A stretch of 28,343 bases of DNA, from positions 1 through 28,343 of the IMG/VR virus record IMGVR_UViG_3300030328_003198; one strand, 5' to 3'. Position 1 is the stretch's first letter. Each line of letters opens with the position of its first letter. Position numbers and translations under genes: made by a program. Shown piece after piece: positions 8,668-17,575 of this stretch. The notes below the pieces were generated by a model that was given only the letters and a program-made list of their open reading frames with translations, ran no database searches and was not told the DNA's origin. Source of the DNA: a virus.

Positions 8668-9753
8668 ATGGGACTAATAACACAAACAGCTAAAGAATAC
8701 TACACGGTAGCAAATAATTTTACCGGTGATGGTTCTAACAAAGATTTTACTGTTACATTTGACCCATTACCGTTAATAGAAAATGATTTTATAGTATACC
8801 AAGCAGGAAATGAAATTGATGATGACCAATATACCTATGTTGCTAATACAGGTGTAATAACGTTTGCGACAGCTCCAGCTAATGGAACAGCAATACAGGT
8901 TAAATTAAGAAACATAAAACACGGTGCTTATAGATATATTGCTTTGAATGATATTGTAAATAACTTTATGGTGTCATATATTGGAGATGGTAAGATAATA
9001 AGTAATGCTAGAAAGTTAGATGTGCTTTTCCATACTAAAAGAGCAATACAAGAATTTAGTTATGATGTGTCAAGAATTGAAAAAATACAAGAAATTGAAG
9101 TAGGTACATCACTTACAGTACCTATGCCGCAGGATTACGTAAATTATACACAATTAGCATGGATAGACGGTGATGGATTAGAAAGAATAATATATCCATC
9201 AAAAATAACTTCAAGACCATCACAAGCAATACTACAAGATGATGAAGCTGAATATTTATATGATAACAATGAATCATTATTAACAGCTACATCTTTAACT
9301 ACAGAAAGATTTAAAAATGTACCAACTACAGAATTAAATGATGATTACTTTTATTCAGATAATGACAGAAATGCGATGATGGGTGAAGGTAAAAGATTTG
9401 GTATAGATCCAGAAACCACACAAATAAACGGTGTATTTATAATAGATGAAGCAAACGGTCAATTTGGTTTTAGCAGTAACCTAGCAGGAAAAGTTATAAC
9501 ATTAAAGTATGTTTCAGATGGGCTTGGTACTGATAACGAAATGCAAATACATAAATTAGCTGAAGAGGCAATATATAAATACGTAGCTCATGCAATATTA
9601 TCCGCAAAAGCAAATATTCCAGAATATATAGTAAATAGATTTAGAAGAGAAAGAAGGGCAGCGATGCGTAATGCTAAATTAAGATTATCTAACCTTAAAT
9701 TAAAAGAGCTTACTCAGGTAATGAGAGGCAAGTCTAAGCAGATTAAACACTAA
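8668..9753 (+). CDS. Putative tail ring protein with an added N-terminal beta domain
   Basis: This is probably a second ring protein of the neck or tail hub. From about residue 87 on (AYRYIALNDIVNNFMVSYIG, then IPQDYVNY-like PMPQDYVNYTQLAWIDGDGL) it resembles structural proteins that I associate with marine and crAss-like phages. It ends in a long basic helix rich in Arg and Lys (FRRERRAAMRNAKLRLSNLK, about residues 325-344). Residues about 15-82 form a separate beta module: a TGDGSNKDFTVTF start, a DFIVYQAG strand and GVITFATAPANGTAIQV. That layout is like the N-terminal virion-anchoring domain of T7-type tail fibres and looks fused onto the ring protein. The start ATG follows a double stop directly. 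Role and neighbours agree; exact family identity is inference. Confidence 0.62.
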   Translation: MGLITQTAKEYYTVANNFTGDGSNKDFTVTFDPLPLIENDFIVYQAGNEIDDDQYTYVANTGVITFATAPANGTAIQVKLRNIKHGAYRYIALNDIVNNFMVSYIGDGKIISNARKLDVLFHTKRAIQEFSYDVSRIEKIQEIEVGTSLTVPMPQDYVNYTQLAWIDGDGLERIIYPSKITSRPSQAILQDDEAEYLYDNNESLLTATSLTTERFKNVPTTELNDDYFYSDNDRNAMMGEGKRFGIDPETTQINGVFIIDEANGQFGFSSNLAGKVITLKYVSDGLGTDNEMQIHKLAEEAIYKYVAHAILSAKANIPEYIVNRFRRERRAAMRNAKLRLSNLKLKELTQVMRGKSKQIKH

Positions 9754-9756
9754 TAC

Positions 9757-12700
9757 ATGCCAGAAATAAAAAAGACTTTCCTCCGTGGGAAGATGAATAA
9801 AGACCTCGATGAGAGACTTATGCCTGATGGCGAATATAGAGATGCTGTAAACATACAAGTTTCTTCTACAGAGGATAGCGATGTGGGAACAGCGCAAAAT
9901 ATACGTGGTAATAAATTATTAAAGGATTTATCTACCACTACTTTATTTGGTGCTAATGCTAAATGTGTAGGTAAAATAGCTGATGAAGAAAATAACACGT
10001 TGTATTGGTTTGTAAAAGGAGCGGCAAAACAAGGTATTATTGAATATAATACAACAACAAATATAACAAAACCACTTGTTATTGATTTAACAGGAGCTAT
10101 ATTAAATTTTCCTGATAATGAAATTACAGGTATAGTTATAATTGATAGAAACTTAGCATGGACAGATAACAATTCAGAACCTAAAATAATAGATATTAAT
10201 GATTTTGTAACATATAATACATATACAACATTATCTTATTCAGCTACAACGAAAATTGGTAATTCTGATATAACAGAAGCAGATATAACTGTTATAAAGA
10301 AAAAACCAATAGCTGCTCCAACTGTTGCTATAACAAAACACACTTCAACTCCTTCTGATAAATCTTTATTTGAAGATAAATTTATAAGATTTGCATATAG
10401 ATGGAGATTTAAAAATGGTCAATATTCAGTTATTTCACCTTTTACAGACCCTGTGTTTGATCCTGATTTAACCACAGGGAATGCTTATGATTTAGAAGAA
10501 GGATATAATAACAGAATGTTAAACTATATATCTAAAATAAGATTAACTGGTTTTGATATAACGCCTTCTAATTTAGATTCTATTGACGTTTTATATAAAG
10601 AGTCTAATAATTCTAATATTTATATATATAAAACTATACTAAGTACTTCTTTCGCAACTGCTATCCCGGTAGATATAGAAAAAGAAAGTGTTTATTCTGT
10701 AATACCAGAAAAACAATTATTTAGACACTATGATAATGTGCCTTATAAAGCTAAAGCTTTAGAGATTATAGGCAATAGATTAGTGTTTGGTAATTATATA
10801 GATGGTATAGATTTAAGTGGATATGAGCCTGATTTTGAACAAGGAAATAGTAAAACTGAATTTGTAACAAGAACCGGTATACCCGTTATAACAGGAACAA
10901 ACAATACAGATAAGAGAACAATTAAATCTGGTAGATCATATCAGTTGGGTATTGTTTTTGAAGATAAATATGGTAGGCAATCACCTGTAATAAGTAATGA
11001 TACTGGTTTAATAAAAAGAGCTTTTGCAGGGGCTGCCCCAAAAAAGTTAAATGTAAAAATGGGTGGTAATAAGCCCACGGACAGTTATGATGCATCTGCA
11101 AACCCTGATGGAAGAATAACACATTTTAAATTTTATATAAAAGATTCAACTGCGGAGTATTATAATTTTATTGCTGAACAGGTTTATGCTGATACATCAA
11201 ATACTGAGCATGCTTGGGTTTCTATACCTAGTTATGAAATAAATAAATTAAAAGAAAATAATGAAATAGCTTTAAAGAAAGCTGCAGATGGTGGAGTGGT
11301 ATCAACTATATCAAAATATAAAATACTTGATATTTCTGAAAGTAAACCTAAAACTATTAGTACCGCTGAAACTGTTAATACTGATGGTAGGTTTTTTATA
11401 AAACTTAAAAAAGACGCAAACCTTACAAACGAAACAATAGCGCAAGGTGGTATAGCTTCAAGCTCATTAATAACAGATGGAGATTCTAACTGGGTTGGCG
11501 GAGATTCAGGAGGTATATTTTTAGGACAATATAGTGTAGCGGGGGATAACAATATCCATGAAAGATATAGGTTTTATTATAATGACGGTAAAATAGTTGA
11601 AGTAGTTGATAACCACGCTTACGGTGTAGATAATGATTTTGAGCAGAGTGGTGGTAATTACACTGTAAACAACCCTTGTAGTTCGTCAGCGGGTAATAAT
11701 TGGAAAAATTTAAATAAAACAGGGTCTGATAGTTCTGGTACGGTTGCTTCTGTACATGTTAGAAATATGGTGTCTGGTAGTGGGTTTAATGATTACCCTT
11801 ATGAATTTTACGTTTGCTTAACTAGCCCATCAACACCTAGTAATCCAAATTCTGGAACTGGCCCAGCAATATTTGAAACAGTGCCAGAAGAAAATATATT
11901 AGATATATATTATGAAATAAGTGATTCGATAGCAATTGCTAATTATAATACAACCCAAAGTTTAAATTGGTACAATGCTTTCGATTTTGGGGATGGTGTG
12001 GAATCAAACAGAATTAAGGATGATTTTAATGAAGATTTCATAAGTACACAAATAAAAGCATCAACTACTATAGATAGTCCTTTTAAGGAAAAAACAAATA
12101 AATCAAGTTTAATATATTCTGGATTATATAACTCAAGGAATGATTTTAATAATTTAAATCAGTTTAATACTGGCGAAAAAATAACTAAAGAATTAAATAC
12201 AGAATATGGTTCAATACAAAAGTTACATTCCAGAAATACTGATTTAGTAGCGTTTTGTGAAGATAAAATATTAAGAATATTAGCAAATAAAGATGCCCTT
12301 TATAATGCTGATGGCAATGCTAATTTAGTTTCAACTAACAATGTATTAGGACAAGCAGTTCCTTATGCAGGAGAATATGGTATTTCAAAAGATCCAGAAT
12401 CTTTCGCTACAGATGGTAATAGAATTTATTTTTCAGATAAATCAAGGAATGCAATATTAAGATTATCCAGAGATGGTTTAACAGTAATATCTAGTAAAGG
12501 TATGAAAGCTTATTTTAGATCTTTATTAAATGCTCAAACTTTACCTGTAGTTGGTTCTTTTGATGCGCATTCAGATCAATATATAATATCTCTTGATAAT
12601 TCTGATGTTGATAAGATAGAAAGTGTTTCATTTAAAGAAGATGTAGACGGTTGGGTTTCAAGATTAGGTTTTGTAATAAAAGCTGGACTTTCTATAAATG

Positions 12701-13401
12701 GGGAATTCTATAGTTTTAATTCAGGTAATCTATACCAACACCACCACCCAGGAGTAGTGAGAAATTTATTTTATGGTACACAATATAGTTCAGGTATTCA
12801 AATAATAATGAATGATGAGCCTTCTACTGTTAAAAACTTTAAAACAATATCCTATGAGGGAAGCCAAGCTAAAGTGGGTACACAAAAAGGATGGCAAGTA
12901 GATACGGTTGAAACTGATTTGCAATCTGGAAAAATAATAGAATTTAAAGATAAAGAGGGAAAATGGTTTGCAAACACATCAGGAGTAGATACTACACTTA
13001 ATAATTTAGATTCAAAAGAATTTTCAATACAAGGTTTAGGTCAGCTGAGTAGTTATGTTGCACCTTATCTACCACCTATAGTTACAACCCAGCCTACATT
13101 TAGTAATGTTGGCCAAACTTCTTTAACAGCACAAGCAAGTTTTAAAAATGAATCAGAGTTAACAGTTACTTATAAAGTTTATTTTGGTACTAATTCATCC
13201 TACGCTTCTAATACATTAACCGCGATACAAACAAGTACTAATTCTACTTTTACACCATCTTATTCACCAACTGGACTAACTTCAAACACAACTTATTATG
13301 TTACCTTTGTAGCAGATACAGGTGAATTTAGTGACGTTTTAACAAATACAGCTAACACAACAACAACTACTAATTGTAGTTTTAGTTTAGCAATAAGCTA
13401 A
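9757..13401 (+). CDS. Muzzle / tail stabilisation-type protein
   Basis: This 1214-aa protein likely closes the tail channel below the rings. The opening (KTFLRGKMNKDLDERLMPDG, then YRDAVNIQVSSTEDSDVGTA and QNIRGN) is a conserved-looking start that I associate with P22 gp10-like stabilisation or muzzle proteins of marine phages. Repeated beta blades are visible, for example TDGNRIYFSDKSRNAILRLS at about residues 888-907, suggesting a beta-propeller-like core. YQHHHPGVVRN is near residue 993. An inserted Ser/Gly/Asn-rich stretch lies at about 620-705. From about residue 1109 to 1205 there is a fibronectin III-like module (TYKVYFGTN, then GLTSNTTYYVTFVAD) and the protein ends in a Thr-rich tail. 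No enzyme motif is seen. Six bases separate it from the adhesin gene, so the two are probably co-expressed partners. An alternative is a large tail-hub or baseplate-like protein. Confidence 0.66.
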   Translation: MPEIKKTFLRGKMNKDLDERLMPDGEYRDAVNIQVSSTEDSDVGTAQNIRGNKLLKDLSTTTLFGANAKCVGKIADEENNTLYWFVKGAAKQGIIEYNTTTNITKPLVIDLTGAILNFPDNEITGIVIIDRNLAWTDNNSEPKIIDINDFVTYNTYTTLSYSATTKIGNSDITEADITVIKKKPIAAPTVAITKHTSTPSDKSLFEDKFIRFAYRWRFKNGQYSVISPFTDPVFDPDLTTGNAYDLEEGYNNRMLNYISKIRLTGFDITPSNLDSIDVLYKESNNSNIYIYKTILSTSFATAIPVDIEKESVYSVIPEKQLFRHYDNVPYKAKALEIIGNRLVFGNYIDGIDLSGYEPDFEQGNSKTEFVTRTGIPVITGTNNTDKRTIKSGRSYQLGIVFEDKYGRQSPVISNDTGLIKRAFAGAAPKKLNVKMGGNKPTDSYDASANPDGRITHFKFYIKDSTAEYYNFIAEQVYADTSNTEHAWVSIPSYEINKLKENNEIALKKAADGGVVSTISKYKILDISESKPKTISTAETVNTDGRFFIKLKKDANLTNETIAQGGIASSSLITDGDSNWVGGDSGGIFLGQYSVAGDNNIHERYRFYYNDGKIVEVVDNHAYGVDNDFEQSGGNYTVNNPCSSSAGNNWKNLNKTGSDSSGTVASVHVRNMVSGSGFNDYPYEFYVCLTSPSTPSNPNSGTGPAIFETVPEENILDIYYEISDSIAIANYNTTQSLNWYNAFDFGDGVESNRIKDDFNEDFISTQIKASTTIDSPFKEKTNKSSLIYSGLYNSRNDFNNLNQFNTGEKITKELNTEYGSIQKLHSRNTDLVAFCEDKILRILANKDALYNADGNANLVSTNNVLGQAVPYAGEYGISKDPESFATDGNRIYFSDKSRNAILRLSRDGLTVISSKGMKAYFRSLLNAQTLPVVGSFDAHSDQYIISLDNSDVDKIESVSFKEDVDGWVSRLGFVIKAGLSINGEFYSFNSGNLYQHHHPGVVRNLFYGTQYSSGIQIIMNDEPSTVKNFKTISYEGSQAKVGTQKGWQVDTVETDLQSGKIIEFKDKEGKWFANTSGVDTTLNNLDSKEFSIQGLGQLSSYVAPYLPPIVTTQPTFSNVGQTSLTAQASFKNESELTVTYKVYFGTNSSYASNTLTAIQTSTNSTFTPSYSPTGLTSNTTYYVTFVADTGEFSDVLTNTANTTTTTNCSFSLAIS

Positions 13402-13407
13402 TATCAT

Positions 13408-16400
13408 ATGGCAACATTTACTTTAACAGGAACATTCGGAGCAGACTTTAGCAATACAGATACTATTTCTCTTGCGGCTAGCGCGGGATCAGTTTCACCA
13501 GATACTACTACTAAAAGTGCTTTAGCGGCAGGATTAACTATTACAGCTAATAATAATGTAACTGTAACAGCTACATGTTCTAGTGGTAATTGTAATGGGA
13601 CTATTCAAACTATTCTTACACCTTTAGCAACTGGTATAGCTTATGATTGTAATACTAAAACATGGGCAACAGCTGCTTTTAATTGTGAAACTGGAGCTGT
13701 AACATTAACAGCAGTAGATAATACAACAACAATTTCAAATGTTTCCCCAGCAACTTTAACCACAAATAGTGGGACACAAAATGTTAGTTTTAGTTTTGTT
13801 GATAGTAATAATAGTGCGTATAGCAACGCTGGCACAACAATAAATGGATGTACAGTAGCTGTGGATACAAACGTTGCGACATCGGTTTTAATCTCTGGGC
13901 CTACTATAGGACAAGCAGGGACAAATATAACTTTAACAGCGTCGGATACCTGCATACCATCAACACCAACATATACTTGGTCAGGTAGTACTATAGATGG
14001 ACAAACTGGAACAACAAAAACATTTCATGAGGATGCTCCGGGAATATATGTTTATACAGTTTCAGCAACATATAATGGTGTTACATATTCAGATGAACAT
14101 ACAGTAGAGTTTTTAGCTGAACCAGTTGTAGATGTGGTACACGCTGGAGGTGGTAGCGGAGGCGGGACTACTGCTTATAATACAGAAACAGTAACATTAA
14201 GGGCTGATACTACGAATATAACGTCGCCAACTTATCAGTGGTATAGAAAAACAACAACACCTACAAATAGCGCGCCAGTAGTTGATCACCCAACAAATAA
14301 CAATCTTATATCAGGGCAAACAGCACAAGAGTTGCAAAGAACTGAAGCGGCAGGAACTACTGCAACATATTATTATAACTGTAGAGTAAGTGGTAATAAT
14401 TCTGTAAGCGGAAGTACTATTACACCTGTGTATGATGATAATGATTGGAGCATTGGCTGGAGTGATAGACCTTCTTTCTCTTTTTATAGATTGCCAAGTC
14501 AAACGCCAGCTCATAGTGAGGCGTGTACAACTACAGCTAATCAAGTTACTTTATATACAGATAGCTCTGTTTTAAACCAAGTAACAAAATTATATAAAAC
14601 CGCAGCAGGTAGTGTTAGTGGGTTTCCAGGAACAGGAACATATATTGCGACTTATAGTGGCGTTAAATATTATGCTCAAGTTAACTTAGGAGGCACCCCA
14701 CAGGAAGCTACAGTGCAAGGTAATTGGCTTCCATGTACTTCTTATAATATTGAAACAACAGGAAATGATGAGGGGACAAATGGGGTTATAACTGCAAATA
14801 TTACTGAAACAGTAACTTTACAATTTGTAAATCAATCTAATGCAGTAGATTCAGCTATCTCTCAATACAGTTGGACAGCTAGTGGTACTGCGGTTGGTAC
14901 TAATTCGCAAACATTAAATACAGATTCAACAAGACCAACATTAGGACCAGATGAAGAAGAACTTATAACATATGGGTGTACAGTTACATTTAACGATGGA
15001 AGACCCGATGTGTTTAAAAATATTCAAATAAAATGGCAAAACCCAGGCACTTTAAAAGTGCAAGCAGTAAAATGTGGGGGATCTACAGTAAGATATATAA
15101 GAATAAGTGGCCAAACATCATTAAATTATTCTAGCGGTGCTAATATATATGAACTTACAGCGATTAGCAGCAGCCAACTTTTAGATGGAAATGGTTGTTA
15201 TACTATAACTCAATACACAGGAAGTGAGTATAGCGCAACAGCTACAGCTATAGGGCAAAGTGGGTCAATGCAGCCTTTTGCAAATTGTGATCAGTGTAAT
15301 GGTGTAAGCGCACCTCCTCCTCCAAATGTATATTGGGGATTAAGAGAGTGTGGTACATTAAGTGAAGGATTTAGGACAAATAATACAATATCTGAAGATA
15401 CTAGTTTAAGTATAAATGAGAGAATAAAAGATGATAACACAGGTTTATATTATTTAGTTATAAATAATACCGCTACAACAGGAGCTGTAGTGAATTATTC
15501 TACAACAGGGCTTACTGGTTGTCCAGATATAGCGGAATCTAGATATTATGGTATTGAAAAATGTGATGATGGGGTACTTTATAGAACACAAGCTACAAAC
15601 GATTCTGTATCATTTAGTTTAAACCAAATTGTTGAAGGTGGGGGTACGACTTTCAGAATATTTGATGTGGATGTAGGGGTAAATGATTATACAGAATTTT
15701 CATCAGGAGTTTCAGCTTCTAATTTATCAACTTGTCCGCTGGGGACCTACACATGTAGTACACACTCAGATTGGGTAACTGTTAGTTACAACTCAGGCAC
15801 TCAAGCTGTATCAGTAGAACCTACAAGAACCACAACAACAGTCCATAGTTTTAGTCCAACAACTATTAGTCCAGGGAGCGGTAATGTTGCAATTACATTT
15901 ACATTCTCTGATAGTAATTCAGCTTATACGAATGCAAATGCACAAGTTAATTGTTCAAACGCTATTCTTTTAGATACAGGAACTGACGCTATAACTTATT
16001 ATGCAACGTTTGTTACATGTAACGAACCAACAGGTGCGGTGATTTTTGTTTCTAGTCCAAATCCTATTGATAGCACTATTGTTTTATCAGATCAAAATGA
16101 ATGTTATTCGTTTTCTAATAATAACTTAGGAAATCCAAATTCTGATTTATCAAATTATACTACATATAATTCAAAATCTACATCAGCTCTTAACTGTTCT
16201 GATTGTGCGGATGTTGTTAATCCACCACCGCCACCTGGAACTCCAACTTGTTATTCTATACTAGCAACAGCTCAAACTGTTGATCCAGCTACTGATGCTA
16301 CAGCAATGGAGAATTTATGTTCAGGAAGACAGAGAACAGTTCATATGAATGGTAACGGTTTAGCATTATCAACACAAATATATTCAGATGATAGCTGTAC

Positions 16401-16500
16401 AACACTAAGGTCAACACCTGGGTATTTTGCAAATAGTAGTCATTACTTCTATTGGAGTGGTGTTTCATTAACACTAATAGATAGTTTAGGATGTAATTAA
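13408..16500 (+). CDS. Large cysteine-rich modular adhesin / receptor-binding candidate
   Basis: This 1030-aa protein is rich in Thr, Ser, Asn and Cys and built of beta modules. Ig/PKD-like segments are at about residues 186-230 (YTWSGS, then IYVYTVSATYNGVTYSDEH) and 270-340 (YQWYRK, then ATYYYNCRV). A module with a leading Cys repeats: C556 (VQAVKCGG), C648 (YWGLREC), C719 (YYGIEKC) and C871 (FVTCNEP). Two of these end in a CxxC followed by a proline linker (C627/C630 and C930/C933). A stretch of about 49 residues occurs twice (106-154 and 809-857). There is no signal peptide, so it is a virion protein, not secreted. Position after the muzzle-type gene and the modular build fit host-surface binding. 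The target receptor is unknown. It may also be a decoration fibre rather than the main receptor binder. Confidence 0.68.
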   Translation: MATFTLTGTFGADFSNTDTISLAASAGSVSPDTTTKSALAAGLTITANNNVTVTATCSSGNCNGTIQTILTPLATGIAYDCNTKTWATAAFNCETGAVTLTAVDNTTTISNVSPATLTTNSGTQNVSFSFVDSNNSAYSNAGTTINGCTVAVDTNVATSVLISGPTIGQAGTNITLTASDTCIPSTPTYTWSGSTIDGQTGTTKTFHEDAPGIYVYTVSATYNGVTYSDEHTVEFLAEPVVDVVHAGGGSGGGTTAYNTETVTLRADTTNITSPTYQWYRKTTTPTNSAPVVDHPTNNNLISGQTAQELQRTEAAGTTATYYYNCRVSGNNSVSGSTITPVYDDNDWSIGWSDRPSFSFYRLPSQTPAHSEACTTTANQVTLYTDSSVLNQVTKLYKTAAGSVSGFPGTGTYIATYSGVKYYAQVNLGGTPQEATVQGNWLPCTSYNIETTGNDEGTNGVITANITETVTLQFVNQSNAVDSAISQYSWTASGTAVGTNSQTLNTDSTRPTLGPDEEELITYGCTVTFNDGRPDVFKNIQIKWQNPGTLKVQAVKCGGSTVRYIRISGQTSLNYSSGANIYELTAISSSQLLDGNGCYTITQYTGSEYSATATAIGQSGSMQPFANCDQCNGVSAPPPPNVYWGLRECGTLSEGFRTNNTISEDTSLSINERIKDDNTGLYYLVINNTATTGAVVNYSTTGLTGCPDIAESRYYGIEKCDDGVLYRTQATNDSVSFSLNQIVEGGGTTFRIFDVDVGVNDYTEFSSGVSASNLSTCPLGTYTCSTHSDWVTVSYNSGTQAVSVEPTRTTTTVHSFSPTTISPGSGNVAITFTFSDSNSAYTNANAQVNCSNAILLDTGTDAITYYATFVTCNEPTGAVIFVSSPNPIDSTIVLSDQNECYSFSNNNLGNPNSDLSNYTTYNSKSTSALNCSDCADVVNPPPPPGTPTCYSILATAQTVDPATDATAMENLCSGRQRTVHMNGNGLALSTQIYSDDSCTTLRSTPGYFANSSHYFYWSGVSLTLIDSLGCN

Positions 16501-16519
16501 TCCACGTAATAATATAAAT

Positions 16520-16855
16520 ATGAGCCAAATAACACTAAACATAGACGTAAAAAGAAACACATCTCTGCAAGTCGGGGATGTTATATACTATTTAGGTACA
16601 GACGGCACAACTAAAAAAAGAATAGGGTCTTTAGTTTCTAAAACAAATTCGACTATAGTTTGTGAAATAGACCCATCTCCTGTAGGAGACATATCACAAT
16701 TAGCTAGCAATAGCTATATATTTTTTGCAAAAGACAATATAATAAATACATCAGGATTGTTGGGATATTTTGCAGAAATAAACTTTTCCAACGATTCAAC
16801 AGATCATGCGGAATTATTCGCAGTTAACTCAGAAATTTTTATAAGTAGTAATTAA
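16520..16855 (+). CDS. Small conserved virion-type protein, function unknown
   Basis: This is a 111-aa beta-rich protein. The first part (QVGDVIYYLG, then TIVCEID) looks like a small barrel strand pattern. The second half (YIFFAKDNIINTSGLLGYFA, then HAELFAVNSEIF) resembles the C-terminal signature of small hypothetical proteins I associate with marine cyanophages and related phages near tail genes. No catalytic motif, signal peptide or membrane segment is seen. It sits between the adhesin and the internal-protein genes; only one base separates its stop from the next ATG, so translation is probably coupled. It may be a neck or tail accessory protein, but the sequence alone does not show what it does. 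Confidence 0.72.
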   Translation: MSQITLNIDVKRNTSLQVGDVIYYLGTDGTTKKRIGSLVSKTNSTIVCEIDPSPVGDISQLASNSYIFFAKDNIINTSGLLGYFAEINFSNDSTDHAELFAVNSEIFISSN

Positions 16856-16856
16856 A

Positions 16857-17564
16857 ATGGTAGAATATACAACAATAATAGTAGAAGCAGCAGATACACT
16901 GCAGTACGGATTTTTAGCTGGACTAGGAATGAAAATGTTACCTTCTTTAATAGGTGGTGTAGGTAGTTTATTTGGTGGTAAAAAAAGAAAAGATGAATTT
17001 GCGGGTGCGAAAAGCGCTTATGATGATGCCAAAAGGTCTTATAAAGATTTTAAGTTTGAGAATTTATATTCAAATTTAGAAAATCCATTTGAGGATTTAA
17101 GAGTATCCACTGAGGCAGCTGAATTTCAATCTCAACAAGTGCAGCAAGGTTTAGCACAATCACTTGACGCTTTAAGAGGAGCAGGTGGGGGTACAGGTGC
17201 GGCTGCAGTTGCACAAGCAATGGCACAACAACAATCAAAAACACAACAGCAAATAGCAGCTGATATTTCAAAGCAAGAAACAGCTAACGAGAGATTAGCG
17301 GCACAAGGACAATTCCAAATGCAATCACAAGAAGCAAAAGCTGGTATGGATATTCAAGGTAAAGAATTTGATAGAGAAAGTACTATATTTGGTATGGAAC
17401 AACAAAACTACGCAGCAGCGATGGAGCAAAAAGCTAAACAACAAGCGGCTGGGGGAAAAGGAATAGGAGCTTTAATAGGTACTATAGGTGGCGGATTGCT
17501 TGGAATGGATGAAAATACAAATTTCATGGGTAGTTTAAAAAATATGTTCACAGGTCCCAGTTAA
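16857..17564 (+). CDS. Putative internal virion (ejection) protein, T7 gp14-like
   Basis: This 235-aa protein has the make-up of small ejection proteins that leave the capsid first and help to span the cell envelope. There is a hydrophobic Gly-rich segment near the N-terminus (about residues 18-44, FLAGLGMKMLPSLIGGVGSL within it), a long Gln/Ala-rich helical middle (about 80-200) including a Gly patch (RGAGGGTGAAAV), and a second Gly-zipper-like hydrophobic segment near the C-terminus (GIGALIGTIGGGLLG, about 203-217). No signal peptide cleavage site is evident. It precedes a 422-aa protein and the 2489-aa giant, an order reminiscent of T7 genes 14-15-16. Function is inferred from composition and order. 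An alternative is a holin-like or pilot protein. Confidence 0.58.
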   Translation: MVEYTTIIVEAADTLQYGFLAGLGMKMLPSLIGGVGSLFGGKKRKDEFAGAKSAYDDAKRSYKDFKFENLYSNLENPFEDLRVSTEAAEFQSQQVQQGLAQSLDALRGAGGGTGAAAVAQAMAQQQSKTQQQIAADISKQETANERLAAQGQFQMQSQEAKAGMDIQGKEFDRESTIFGMEQQNYAAAMEQKAKQQAAGGKGIGALIGTIGGGLLGMDENTNFMGSLKNMFTGPS

Positions 17565-17575
17565 AATAAAAAATT

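Noticed and set aside
9750-10172. A 140-codon - strand open frame over the start of the muzzle-type gene
   Set aside because: It is antisense to a conserved-looking N-terminus, with no neighbours on that strand and no recognisable features.
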